Shown piece by piece: positions 22,045 to 34,453 of a stretch of 64,000 nt of DNA. Each line of letters begins with the position of its first letter. The first letter of the stretch is position 1. Source of the DNA: Coptis chinensis (Eukaryota; Streptophyta; Magnoliopsida; Ranunculales; Ranunculaceae); the NCBI GenBank assembly GCA_015680905.1, contig CM027377.1, positions 60,347,501 to 60,411,500 on the forward strand. The letters are read 5' to 3'. The notes beneath the pieces are model-generated. The model ran no database searches. It was given only the letters and a program-made list of their open reading frames with translations, and was not told the DNA's origin. The position numbers and the translations under genes were made by a program.

Positions 22045-22346
22045 GGTCATTCATGACACATTCAATGAACACCTTAGGTCATTCCCGCCACATTCAAGGA
22101 ATACCTATCATATCACTAACGGGCTATTCATGGCACATTCAATGAATGCCCTGGGTCATTCCTGCCACATTCAAGGAATACCCAATCCTACATTCCTGTA
22201 CACTCAAGGAATACAACTAACCCGCAAGGCGAATACCTTAGTTCCTCTTTAGGGCAGTCCAAACCATCTTGTCATTCATGGCACATTCAATGAATACCCG
22301 GATATAGCGCTAACGGGCCATTTATGGCACATTCAATAAATGCCCA
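22045..22346 (-). repeat. Array of seven small hairpins in the Tekay-like LTR
   Basis: Units have the form ATTCAT-loop-ATGAAT, ATTCCT-loop-AGGAAT or ATTTAT-loop-ATAAAT, with a near-constant loop (GGCACATTCA or GCCACATTCA). Two units have outer GGGC/GCCC extensions. The arms differ between units but remain complementary. The same array is in the right LTR at 29761-30062 with a few mispairs. Confidence 0.8.
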
Positions 22347-22681
22347 CCTAACATATAACTTCATCAGTCATAAAACTCAATTCCAAAACTTGAGGCGTGG
22401 AGAGTTCTAAAAGGGTGCGGTAAATTTTGTTTACGCATTATTGAACTTTATTGTATATATTATTTAAGAGAACGAAGGAATATCTTGATTCAAGTATTTT
22501 TGGTTTACACGTTATTAATTTCATGGATGTATAAATGTCATAACGTTGTGTATCGTAAAAGACTGGAAAATCACAAAGCAGTAAATACACGTACACAAGT
22601 ATATTTATAAAGGTCCTAGCCTAAGTCAAACATGCTAATAGTCCTAGACTTATCCTAATAGACCGAATCATAATTTTAGGG

Positions 22682-22797
22682 AAAAGTCAAATTTTCGGGT
22701 CAACTGGTCAAAGTCAACCCTGGTCAAAGTCAAAGTCAAAGTCCACTCTGGTCAACAGTCAAAGTCAGAGTCCACTCTGGTCAACAGTCAAAGTCAG
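22682..22797 (-). promoter_or_regulatory. W-box cluster in the Tekay-like LTR
   Basis: Eleven GTCAA words (TTGAC on the element's sense strand) in about 115 bp, all as TTGACC or TTGACT, the core bound by plant WRKY factors. The right LTR has a matching cluster at 30414-30513 with ten. Binding is inferred from the motif only. Confidence 0.65.
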
Positions 22798-24019
22798 CCA
22801 TCCCCAAACTCTTCTAATCCAAAGGCCCAAAGTCTAAGGCCTATAGTCTAAACTTAAGCCCAAAAATAAAATCCAAAGGTTAAAACATATGAGCCCATCA
22901 CGATTTGGCCCAAGCCCAAATCGAGTTGCACTGTTCATCTCCTTCCTCAAACAAAACTTCCACCAGCGCCTCCACCACCGATGCAGACACCACCGGCCAT
23001 CGATGACTAAAACAAACCCAGCGGATTTCATCCCCACAAAAACCCCTACCTACCCATACCATCAAATCATGATTCTATTATACTGAAAAAACGCGACCTA
23101 CGCCATTAACACACTCTGTAAAGCTCCAATTATCCCCTCTCCAGCACCTAATCCACCACCAACACATCCACCTCAACTCAACAACAATTTCTCAACAAAA
23201 TCATTCACAACTAACATTCAAACAACACAAAAAATCAGGACGGTTTGGGGTCTTGGTTGGACGCCATTAATGGCTGTTTCAAAGCTTCCCCTCACCCAAT
23301 CAACCCAAACACCAATTCAATACCCAACTCTTCACTACCACAACCAAACATCATCAATAAACATTCAAATTTAACAGTTCACCATCACCACAAATCAAAT
23401 AAAAACATACTTCAAACACAAAAAAATGGTTTGGTTTGCCGATGGCGACATTTATTGACCACCGGTGTCCAGACTTCAACAGCTCAATGCTAGAATTCGT
23501 CCTAGTTTTATTTACTGTATTGTTTCACAAATTTTGTAGCTAACAGCCGACAGAGTTGACAATTCGCAATTAGAGAAAACGGCATTACTGATATGATTAA
23601 TAGAAACCAATAAAAGAAATATAACATATTATGACTACTCACTGTTTATAAACCGACGAGAAAAACCCGAAAGCCCGACGTCTACTGTCACACGAAAAGA
23701 TAATCTTCCTCGTTCCAAACCTTTTCAGTAAAACTCTCCTCTTTTTTTTTATAAACCCTCGCTGTGTTTTTCCCCCAGAAACTCTCATGAGAAAACTCTA
23801 TTTTTTTTTCTAGTTTTTAAAACCTCCCCGAAAAACAAGGGTTTTAAACTTATCTACTTAGTTACGGGCTTTTATCCGAAACTACTTGATATCCTATCTC
23901 TGTTTTATCTATTTACATTATTATTATTATTATTATTGATATTAATATTATTATAGGAAAAACAATTAAAAGACGGGGTGTTATAATATACACACCTTAA
24001 AAGGATCTCGTCCCGAGAT

Positions 24020-25674
24020 TCAAGGTAGAGTGTCAGAGAAAAGCTCAGGGTGCATCTGCCTTATCTTATCTTCAAGTTCCCAGGTCACGTCATTTTCCCT
24101 TTCACTCCACTGCACTTTTACCAAGTTTACAATCCTTCTCCTAAGGTGTTTCACATCCCTATCTACTATCGTGATAGGCCTCACTGTAAAAGTTACATCA
24201 TCGTTCAACTCTAGCTCTGTTGGCTGAACAACCTCAATAGGATCTTTCACACATTTTCGTAGCATAGACACGTGGAAGACATCATGAATCATCGCTAAGT
24301 TAGGCGGCAAAGCAAGACGATATGCCAAACTACCAACAGAGGCTACTATCTCGTATGGTCCAATATATCGTGGACTTAACTTTCCTTTCATGCCAAACCT
24401 CATAACTCCTCTCATAGGGGAAACCTTCAAAAACACAAAATCGCCTACAGAAAACTCAACCCGTTTCCTCTTTAAATCTGCATAACTTTTCTGCTTACTC
24501 TGTGCTGTCTTAATCCTTCCTCTAATGACTTTAATCTGTTCAGATGTCTCTCTCACTATCTCAGGCCCAAGTAATACTCGATCTCCCACATCAGCCCAAC
24601 AAGCAGGTGATCGACATGGACGCCCATACAAAGCCTCAAAGGGTGCCATATCGATGCTCGACTGGAAACTGTTATTATATGCAAACTCCACCAAAGGTAA
24701 ATGCTCCTCCCATCCTCCACCAAAATCCATTACACAAGACCGTAACATATCTTCTAATATCTGATTCACCCTCTCCGTCTGTCCATCTGTCTGAGGATGA
24801 TAAGTAGTACTCATCGCCAAACTAGTGCCCATAGCTGAAAAACTCTTCCAAAACTTCGAAGTGAACAAAGGGATCTCGACGAAACAATACTCACTGGAAT
24901 CCCATGTAACCTGACCACTTCCCGAATGTACAAGGAAACCAACTTATCTGTATTTCTACGTACGTCAATAGGAATGAAATGAGCAGATTTCGTTAGACGA
25001 TCAACAATAACCTAAATAGATTCATTACCTCTCCGAGACTTAGGCAAGCCATCAATGAAATCTATAGAAATGTGCTCCCATTTCCACATCGGTATCTCTA
25101 ATGGCTGCAATAATCCAGAAGGCCTTTGATGCTCTGCCTTAACCTGCTGACAAGTTAAACACTGAGAAATATATTCTCCGACATCTCTTTTCATTCCTTC
25201 CCACCAAAAGGTCCTCTTCAAGTCTTGGTACATCTTCGTTCCTCCAGGATGAATTGTAAACCGAGAACGATGAGCTTCATATAATATCTCCTTCTTTAAC
25301 TCTGCATCATCTGGTACACACAATCTCTCATGAAATCTCAATCCTCCCTCAGAATCAACTGCCCACTCAGACGGACAATCATCTAAAATATCAATGACCA
25401 GATCATCTAACCGACTCAAAAGAAATCGGTCTCTGTGTTGCATGGCAATCACTCTACTGAATATCACCGGCCTAACCTCCAAACTGCATATATACCCCTC
25501 ATCTGTATCTGGTGTAGTCCGGACGTCATAAGCTGCTATAGTCTCTAAACTCTTCCACTCTTGCACCATAAGAGTGGTCAAAACACCAGGCAATCGACTA
25601 AGTGCATCCGCAACTACATTGCCCTTGCTTGGGTGATACTGAATCTCGAAGTCATAACTACTTATGAACTCCAT
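24020..25674 (-). pseudogene. Tekay-like integrase with chromodomain-like end
   Basis: The 25674-25012 frame has the RNase H end (HPSKGNVVADALSRL), then the integrase HHCC finger (HRSRFTIHPGG, CLTCQQVKAEH) and core start (HISIDFIDGLP). The 24868-24020 frame has FTSKFWKSF, YHPQTDGQTERVNQILEDML, the GPYEI and FHVSMLRKC blocks, and a last segment (LVKVQWSERENDVTWELEDKI) resembling the chromodomain of Tekay/Del elements. Such domains are thought to steer integration to heterochromatin. Confidence 0.85.
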
Positions 25675-25680
25675 CCATTT

Positions 25681-26709
25681 TTACTGCCTCATATTCAACT
25701 CTTTCTGTGAATAAAGATACTTCAAACTCTTGTGATCTGTGTAAAGCTCGAACTTCTCACCATATAAATAATGTCTCCACACTTTCAAAGCAAAAACCAC
25801 TGCCGCTAACTCCAGGTCATGAGTAGGATAACGTCTCTCGTGTATCTTCAACTGTCGTGAAGCATACGACACAGCCTTCTGATCTTGCATTAACACACAA
25901 CCCAAACCAGTTCCACTAGCATCTATAAAAACCACTAGCTTTCCGCCTCTAGTCGGGATTACTAGAATTGGAGCTGTAGTCAACCTCTGTTTCAATTCTA
26001 GGAAAGCCTTCTCACAATCATTAGTCCACATAAACTTCACATCTTTCCTAGTTAACTTTGTGAGCGGAGCTGCAATAAGCGAGAACTTCTCAATAAACCT
26101 CTGATAATATCCAGCTAACCCCAAGAAACTTCTAATCTCTGTAATAGTGGTTGGTTGTTTCCATTCTTTCACTGCAGCAACCTTTTCAGGGTCTACAACA
26201 ATCCCTTCACTAGATACCACATGTCCCAAGAAACGAATTTCTTCTTCCCAAAAATGGCACTTGCTAAACTTAGCATACAACAACGTTCGGGCGTCTGCGT
26301 GATCACTATCTTCAAATGCATTTTATGTTCTTACGTGTTTTGTGAATACACTAAAATGTCATCAATGAAAACAATCACAAATTTATCCAAAAGGGCTTGA
26401 AAATACAATTCATCAGTCCATAAAGAATGCAGTGCATTACATCAACCAAAAGGCATCTGAGAAAACTCATACAACCCATACCGAAGTTCTAAATGCAGTC
26501 AAAGGAATACTCTTCTCTTCAACACCCATCCGATAATAACCGGTCCTTAAATCAAACTTTGAAAATATCTTAGCCCCTTTCAAACGGGTCCAACAAATCA
26601 TCAATCCTAGGAAGCGGATACTTATTTTTTTATAGTCACCGTTCAAATCCCTAAAGTCAATACACATCCTCAAAGTACCATCCTTCTTTGAAACAAAATA
26701 GCAAAGCAC
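25681..26709 (-). pseudogene. Tekay-like reverse transcriptase and RNase H
   Basis: The right part has KDGTLRMCIDFRDLN and FSKFDLRTGYY. The active-site box FIDDILVYS is at about 26331-26370. The 26283-25681 frame runs from [11 protein letters not shown] through [12 protein letters not shown] to RNase H ([44 protein letters not shown]). Confidence 0.85.
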
Positions 26710-26828
26710 CCCATGGTGAGTTACTTTCGGTCATTATGAACCGGGTCATACACACCTTAAAAGATTCAAACCCATATACTCAAAAAAAGATATGGTTATG
26801 CCAAAACAAAACAGTAAACATTAAACTC

Positions 26829-27323
26829 TTACCCCTTCTTGAGTAATTCCTCGACTTGCACTTTCATTTCGTCCAATAGCTTAGGTGCCAACCTGTAAGC
26901 CGACTTTGAAACTGGTGCAGTCACCGGTAACAAGTCTATACGAAACTCCACCTCCCTTTTGGGTGGCAACCCTGGAATCTCCTGAAAAACATCTTCGAAG
27001 TCTCTCACTACTTCCACATCGCTGATATCCCTCGTGGGTATCTCTATAGAGCACAGGAAACTAGACATCACCGAGTCCTCCTTACTAACACAGGTGTGAA
27101 TCAACCTCGGCATGCTAGGTGTATTCACTATAACCTCCCTCCTCGCACAATCCAAGGTAACATGATAACGCGTCAACCAGTTCATACCAAGTATGAAATG
27201 GAAACCCTCAAACCCCAACACGATCAAGTCTACCATAAAGACACGGTCTAAGAAACACAACTTAAAACCTTTGCACTCGTCATATAAGGTAACAGAACCT
27301 CCTAACGGTGTCTCAACACACAA
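26829..27323 (-). pseudogene. Tekay-like protease C-terminal part and RT entry
   Basis: A 164-codon frame with LIVLGFEGFHFILGMNWL (the ILGM(N/D)WL block of chromoviral proteases) and then VVRDFEDVFQEIPGLPP and REVEFRIDLLP, the standard link into RT. Confidence 0.8.
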
Positions 27324-27368
27324 GGGCTTAGATAAAAGGGTAGTTTTAAAACTTTCTTCCTCAACATA

Positions 27369-28610
27369 CTAACGAGATATAAAGGAATGTGAAGCACCCG
27401 AATCAAACAAAACTCTGAATGTAAACTGAGATGAACTAAAGGTACCTTCAACATTCCCAGGTCCTGGCATAGCTGCATAGGCTCTAGCACGAAGTGACGG
27501 TGCTTGGTGCTCTGTTCTGCTGATTTCCCTGCTTGGTAGGGCAATAACGAGATAAATGCCCCACCTGCTTACACTCCCAGCAAGCCCTTTCAACAGGAAC
27601 CATGGCTTTGAGCATTGGCGCTGGTGCAGGTAAAAGTAATGATGCTGGTCGATACGGAAGAGCGGGAGCTCGACCCTGAAGCTGGGGACCCTGCCTCGGC
27701 CACTGATTCCCCTGAGGTCTATAGCCTCTAGTCTGCCCCGGTGGCCTATAACCACCCTGCTGTGCAAATCCTCCTTGGGGTCGGTATACACCCTACTGAT
27801 GAAATCCTCCCTGAAACCCCTGGGATGGTGGTCTTTGAAATGGACCACTTTGAGGTATATCATAAGGCCTAAACCTATTCGGCTGCCTGCTCTCAAAAGG
27901 CCTAGGACCAACAACTGGTATCTCACCAAACTTCCTCTTCCCCCTTGACTCTCTTAGGGCTGCATTCTGCTCCTCATATCTCAAGGCCAAGTCCAACACA
28001 CGATCAAAAGTGTCCCCATCAAAGGAATCAACTTGTCGGACAAGTGACTCTCTAACCCACGTATGAACTTTTGTTTTTCTTCTTGTCAATTATCCACAAG
28101 ATAGGGAGCAAACCTCGATAACTCATTAAACTTGGTCACATACCCAGTCACAGACTTCCCGTCTTGAGTCAACTCAGAGAACTGTTGAGCCAACTGCTCT
28201 TTTACTGCCTTAGGAATGAACTTACTCTCAAATCTAATCTTGAAGTCTTCCTAAGTCAAAGTTCTAGTGTCCAGACTAGGGGTGAGAGCTTGCCACCAAA
28301 ACCTAGCAGCGTCATCAAGTTGGTGAGCTGCTAACTCCTGCTTCTGAATCTCAGTAAGCTGCATACGCTCAAATACATTTTCACAACTTTGAATCCAAGA
28401 CTCCGCTGCAATCGCATTCCCAACACCGTAAATCGTTGCCCACCAAGAGTACCAAACTCCTTATTGCGCGTTAGCAAAAGGATTCTCCCTGAACAGGATG
28501 GTTATTCTCAAGATAGCCTCAGAATAATCGATTCAACTGTCCTCCAGACATCTGTACTGGAGTGTTCACTGCAGGTCCAGTAGTATTACCATTACATGTC
28601 TCAACCATGA
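27369..28610 (-). pseudogene. Tekay-like gag, with protease start
   Basis: From right to left: capsid-like sequence, a basic/proline-rich stretch (28089-27793 frame, GPFQRPPSQGFQ), and a CCHC knuckle (CWECKQVGHLSRYC) at about 27540-27590. The 27929-27369 frame ends with FDSGASHSFISR, the aspartic protease active site. Decayed. Confidence 0.75.
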
Positions 28611-28726
28611 TCTACAGTTCAAACAAAACTCCCATTAATATTCACATATATCCAAAACTCTCAATACTATAACCCATAGTCCACATCCGAGGATCACTTA
28701 GACTTTCCAACACAAAGCTAACCTAG

Positions 28727-28738
28727 GCTATGATACCA
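28727..28738 (-). other. Initiator-Met tRNA primer binding site of the Tekay-like element
   Basis: On the minus strand TTTTGGTATCATAGC follows the 5' LTR directly. TGGTATCA-AGC is the usual iMet-type binding site of plant chromoviruses. Confidence 0.85.
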
Positions 28739-28741
28739 AAA

Positions 28742-31702
28742 TGTCACAGCCCAAATTTCTAAACAATAACAAAGTGAATATTTGAAATATAAATATCTCA
28801 AACATCACTAGGTTCACTTGTTTAAAAACCCAGACTATGATGGAGGATACTACACATACAAACCCTAATAGTCATGTCATAAAAGAAACAACTTAAATTA
28901 AAATAATCCCAATAATTATCCGCCATTGCTTTATTAAGATATCATACGTCCAAATAAAACATCAAACAAACTCTCAATATAAAATTCCTCACTACCATGT
29001 TCTCATGCCATGCAAAAGGTAAACTACGTTATTACATTCTTCCAATAAAGAATTAGACCTAAAAAAAAACTAACAGACTGCTCCAGGCACGAATCCCAAT
29101 CACATGCCGCGGTTCCACTGCCTTCCACCTATGTTCCCAAGAACACACCCACGTTGCCAAAACAAAGCAAACATGGGTCAGCAAAATGGAATTTGCTGGT
29201 ATGAGTAGACTAACCACATATAAACCTTTAAAATCTTTTCTTATCCAACTAACACTTTAACTCTTTCATAACCTAGTCATTCTCAGCTGGGAAGAAAAGT
29301 AGTTCCGTCATCTTAACCGGCATAGTTTCTTCCAAAGCAAAACTTCCATTATATTAACTCATTTTAATAACTCGTTTTAATATCTAAAAACTTGACTTAA
29401 TACTTACCAATATCCATTGCTGTATAAGGGTAGGACCGCGTCCCTGCACAAAATATTATTAAGTCCTACCCTCCTGCAAAAGAAAGTTAGAACTTGTATA
29501 TAACATATGTAGATATCCTATATGTATTCAAAAGTAAACCCAAGCACGCTCGCATAATCAAATCAATTTTCTCTTATCAAATAATCAATTACTTTTCTTA
29601 TACACCCACCCTTTAGTACCTACTCCACGATTTGCACTCCACACATTTGCCAAATCACACATTCCTGTGTGCCTCTCTCCCACCTTTGAATACCACAATA
29701 TCATAGCCATCTCTGGGCTTTCATACACATATTTCACAGCCTCTTTGGGCACAAAAACTTAGGTCATTCATGGCACATTCAATGAACACCTTAGGTCATT
29801 CCCGCCACATTCAAAGAATACCTATCATATCACTAACGGGCCATTCATGGCACATTCAATGAATGCCCGGGTCATTCGCCACATTCAAGGAATACCCAAT
29901 CCTACATTCTTGTACACTCAAGGAATACAACTAACCCGCAAGGCTTAATACCTTAGTTCCTCTTTTGGAGGCGGTCAAACCATCTGGTCATTCATGACAC
30001 ATTCAATGAATACCCGGATATAACGCTAACGGGCCATTTATGGCACATTCAATAAATGCCCACCTAACATATAACTTCATCAGTCATAAAACTCAATTCC
30101 AAAACTTGAGGCGTGGAGAGTTCTAAAAGGGTGCGGTAAATTTTGTTTACGCATTATTGAACTTTATTGTATATATTATTTCAGAGAATGAAGGAATATC
30201 TTGATTCAAGTATTTTTGGTTTATGTGTTATTAATTTCATGGATGTATAAGTGTCATAACGTTGTGTATCGTAAAAGACTGGAAAATCACAAAGCAGTAA
30301 ATACACGTACACAAGTATATTTATAAAGGTCCTAGCCTAAGTCAAACATGCTAATAGTCCTAGACTTATCCTAATAGACCGAATCATAATTTTAGGGAAA
30401 AGGCAAATTTTTGGGTCAACTGGTCAAAGTCAACCCTGGTCAAAGTCAAAGTCAAAGTCCACTCTAGTCAACAGTCAAAGTCAGAGTCCACTCTGGTCAA
30501 CAGTCAAAGTCAGCCATCCCCAAACTCTTCTAACCCAAAGGCCCAAAGTCTAAGGCCCATAGTCTAAACTTAAGCCCAAAAATAAAATCCAAAGGTTAAA
30601 ACATATGAGCCCATCACGATTTGGCCCAAGCCCAAATCGAGTTGCACTGTTCATCTCCTTCCTCAAACAAAACTTCCACCAGCGCCTCCACCACCGATGC
30701 AGACACCACCGGCCATCGATGACTAAAACAAACCCAGCGGTTTTCATCCCCACAAAAACCCCTACCTACCCATACCATCAAATCATGATTCTATTATACT
30801 GAAAAAACGCGACCTACGCCATTAACACACTCTGTAAAGCTCCAATTGTCCCCTCTCCAGCACCCAATCCACCACCAACACATCCACCTCAACTCAACAA
30901 CAATTTCTCAACAAAATCATTTACAACTAACATTCAAACAACACCAAAAATCAGGACGGTTTGGGGTCTTGGTTGGACACCATTAATTGCTGTTTCAAAG
31001 CTTCCCCTCACCCAATCAACCCAAACACCAATTCAATACCCAACTCTTCACTACCACAACCAAACATCATCAATAAACATTCAAATTTAACAGTTCAACA
31101 TCACCACAAATCAAATAAAAACATACTTCAAACACAAAAAAAAAAAGAACGGTTTGGTGCTGATGGCGACGCCATTGACCACCGGTGTCCAGACTTCAAT
31201 AGCTCAATGCTAGAATTCGTCCTAGTTTTATTTACTGTATTGTTTCACAAATTTTGTAGCTAACAGCCGACAGAGTTGACAATATCACAATTAGAGAAAA
31301 TGGCATTACTGATATGATTAATAGAAACCAATAAAAGAAATATAACATATTATGACTACTCACTGTTTATAAACCGACGAGAAAAACCCGAAAGCCCGAC
31401 GTCTACTGTCACGCGAAAAGATAATCTTCCTCGTTCCAAACCTTTTCAGTAAAACTCTCCTTTTTTTTTTATAAACCCTCGCTGTGTTTTTCCCCCAGAA
31501 ACTCTCATGAGAAAACTCTATTTTTTTTTCTAGTTTTTAAAACCTCCCCGAAAAACAAGGGCTTTAAACTTATCTACTTAGTTACGTGCTTTTATCCGAA
31601 ACTACTGGATATCCTATCTCTGTTTTATCTATTTACATTATTATTATTATTATTGATATTAATATTATTATAGGAAAAACAATTAAAAGACAGGGTGTTA
31701 TA
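28742..31702 (-). repeat. Tekay-like 5' LTR (right copy)
   Basis: 2961 bp, the same ends as the left copy, with small differences throughout (for example the ATT microsatellite is shorter near 31640). Followed directly by the TATGA duplication and the resumed Tat LTR. Confidence 0.92.
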
Positions 31703-31707
31703 TATGA

Positions 31708-31875
31708 ACTACGCCAGACCTGATTCTTCTCTCCCTCACGAAATCGAGAGCAAGATACGTAGGCAGTTCGCTCCTAAGCCGAACTCGGTCCCCCTAATAT
31801 CCCTTTCAGTTTCCCTCCAACTGTGTATGTAAAGGAAAGCTGAATCACGCCTTTACATTGGCGCCGTCTGTGGTT
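31708..31875 (+). repeat. Tat element 5' LTR, right part, and primer binding site
   Basis: The LTR resumes at ACTACGCC after the target duplication and ends CTTTACA at 31857. TTGGCGCCGTCTGTGG at 31858-31873 is a tRNA primer binding site of the TGGCGCC type found in Tat and Athila elements. Confidence 0.8.
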
Positions 31876-31966
31876 TCGATTACTTGAGTCATTATCTTCA
31901 CACAAACCAAAAGACCTAAACACCAAAAAAAAAAAAAAAAAACCAAATATCTCAAGCCCACGAAAC

Positions 31967-34441
31967 ATGGCAAGCCTCAAAGCTCAAGTTCAAGGCCTCG
32001 CAAACCAGTTAGGCTTAACCAATGAGAGCATCTCCTTGCTCAGGCAAGAAAATGCTGCTCTTCGGACAAAAGTTGACGCTCAACAACAGCCAGCTAGTAA
32101 CATTGCTGAGAACGACATCAACGAAGTTAATCAACAAATTAATGAGTTGTCGCAATGGATCGACCAGAGCGCAGTACAAAAAGACGCATCCCAGATCGTC
32201 CAGAAAATGCTCAAGACGTACCGCGCTTCTCCGTTCACCACAGAGGTACTCAGTAAATCCTCTCCTCAAGATTTCATCTAGCCACGTTTCACAATGTATG
32301 ATGGCAGCACATGCCCCGGCCAACATATAGCCCGCTACATTCAAAGCCTGGCCCTTTACAGTTCCCCGGAGTTTGACCATCTTCACTATCGGCTCTTCCC
32401 CGCTAGCCTCAAAGATGGCCCACTCGATTGGTTCTTTTCACTCGAGTTGGATTCAATCAAAACTTTCGAGCAGCTCACTGATCTGTTTGCCAGCCAGTAC
32501 GTGCACAATAGACGTAAAAAAACAGATATGGATTAACTCTTCCAGCTATCAGTTGGAGAGAATGAAACCATTCGCCAGTTCCTAGGTCGGTTCAAAGCCG
32601 AACTATTATGCATGGAAAGTGGCCTCAAAGAGTATTTTTCCACACTGGCATTCTCCAATGCCTGTCGGGTGCACAACACATACCTTTCCAGGTCGCTGAT
32701 GAGGTCGCTCCCAGAAACCCTATCAAAGCTGTATGCTCGGGTCGACAAGTATATTAAGCAGCAAGAAGGTTTGTGACATCACGGTCTATCAAACGACCAA
32801 GAAGTTGCGGCAATTTCTGACGACACTCCACCTGCCAAAAAACGTCCCAGGTCGCAAGCACCCAAATCAGGCAACCGCTTGGATAACAACAGAGAGTTCG
32901 CTGTCCTGACACGCTCTCCCAGCTACATACTGGAAAAGATCAAGCGAGCCTCATACTTCCAGCCTAGCGTACGACAACCAGCAGACCGACCTGACATGCC
33001 CTATTGCGCATTCCACAAAGCAAAATGTCACGAAACCGATGCTTGCTGGGGGCTCAAACATTATCTCCAAGATCTCATTGAAGTCGGACAGATAAAGCAG
33101 TACACCAACATTGCTGACGGCGACTTGCGCCATAAACTTATGGCCCGACGAGTGCGGAGCAGATCTCCACCCCGCAGGGAACGACAAAACGTCCAAGCTC
33201 GCTCCCGTAGTAGAGGACACCCCGTCGACCGTTCCCAGCATGATCGTCATCCACACTCGTCAGATCGTACCAACGGTAGAACCATCCAAATGATCACTTT
33301 CCCAGATGACTCTGTTACTTCTTCTAGAGAGAAGCGGAGGCGTGTTGGTGCTCTTCAAGAAGTCTACCATTTTTTTTCACAAGCAGCACACGCCCCGCGA
33401 CATTCGGGTCGCCACTCAGGGGATATCACCTTCACAGAGGCTGACCTCACCAAGGTCTGCGTCCCTCACAACGATGCGCTCGTCGTCCACGTCAGGATCA
33501 GCGATTGGACAGTTAAGCGCGTCCTGATAGACCCTGGCAGCTCATGCGACATTTTGTTATACCACACAATCCAAGAGATGAACCTACCCAAGTCAGTATT
33601 CATAGATCCTATCGCTCCTCTTTATGGGTTCAATGGCTCCAGAGCCGACCCAATCGGTGACATTATACTCCCAGTTTCAGTGGGATCAAGAGAGGATAAA
33701 GTCAGCTTCAGCACGTGATTCAGCGTCTTGGACATTAAGTCGTCCTACAACGCCATCCTAGGACAGCGTTGGATTCATCAAATGCAGGCCGTACCGTCTA
33801 CACTGCATCAAGTACTCCGTTTTCCAAGCCCCAGGGGCACGATGGAGCTTCGTAACAACCAGCTGGAAGCCTATCACTGTAATCAAATCCACTCAGCAAA
33901 CAAGACCGCTGAGGTCCCAATTAGCATAAGAGACGAGCCCGCCAGCTACACTATGGCCAAAGACCTGGTCGCCGAAGTCAGAGGCAACGCACCAACTCAG
34001 AGTGCTGGAGGCTCTAACAAGAAGGTCTATCCATCTGAACAGACTCCAAAAGTTGCCAAGGCATCCACTCACTCACTCGTCAAGACACCAGAGATCGCCC
34101 CCGTAACCAGCGTTCCACCTGTGCAGACCACAGAGGTCGCCCCGTCAAATCCACCACCGCCGAAACAGCTTGGGCAGCATGATCCAACTTCTGTTGTCAT
34201 AACCACAGACGTCATCCCAGAATCTGTGGTCGTAACCACAGAAAACGCTCCAACTCCTACAGCAATTCTAATCACTCATCCGACCAACAGCGCATCCACA
34301 GAGCTCAAACCACCAGAGGACGCTCTCCTAACACAAGCTATGGCACCAGCCGACGAGAGGCAGCGAGTGAATCTAGGAATGGAAGACGACCCTAAGTTCG
34401 TCTATATTGGGGCTAACCTCGACCCCACACTCAAAACCTAG
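31967..34441 (+). pseudogene. Tat gag and protease region
   Basis: The region starts MASLKAQVQGLANQLG with a predicted coiled coil (SLLRQENAALRTKV). Capsid-like sequence follows (FTMYDGST, LFPASLKDGPLDWF, FEQLTDLF). Protease is recognised by VLIDPGSSCDIL (DPGSS replaces DSGAS, as in Tat elements) in the 32879-33718 frame, followed by a proline-rich linker in 33728-34441. Its role in a live element would be particle formation and polyprotein cleavage. Decayed. Confidence 0.78.
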
Positions 34442-34453
34442 CTTGTAAACTTT

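Larger units (their letters stand above)
21024..23985 (-). repeat. Tekay-like 3' LTR (left copy)
   Basis: 2962 bp, from TGTCACAGCCC (+ strand) to GGGTGTTATA. In element sense it starts TATAACACC and ends GGGCTGTGACA. Related plant LTRs usually start TGTAACACC; both copies here have TA, so the change was present before insertion. It contains the hairpin array, a W-box cluster and an ATT microsatellite near 23917-23938. Confidence 0.92.
21024..31702 (-). mobile_element. Ty3/gypsy chromovirus, Tekay/Del-like, nested in the Tat LTR
   Basis: A complete LTR-to-LTR element on the minus strand, 10.7 kb. The LTRs are 21024-23985 and 28742-31702. The target duplication TATGA lies at 21019-21023 and 31703-31707. 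In element order: 5' LTR (right), iMet-type PBS, gag with CCHC knuckle, protease, RT, RNase H, integrase, chromodomain-like end, 3' LTR (left). Over a 345-bp sample the LTRs differ by about 8 positions, roughly 2-2.5%. At commonly used plant rates this means around one million years or somewhat more. Coding is spread over several frames with roughly eight breaks: young but not intact. Confidence 0.9.

Noticed and set aside
22045-22346. CRISPR-like spaced repeats
   Set aside because: Repeats are short, palindromic, irregularly spaced and inside an LTR of a plant element; no cas genes.
22834-23086. Overlapping ORFs on both strands (67 and 65 codons) repeated almost identically at 30550-30802
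   Set aside because: They lie at matching positions of the two Tekay-like LTRs. Identity reflects the recent insertion, not selection, and no motif is seen.
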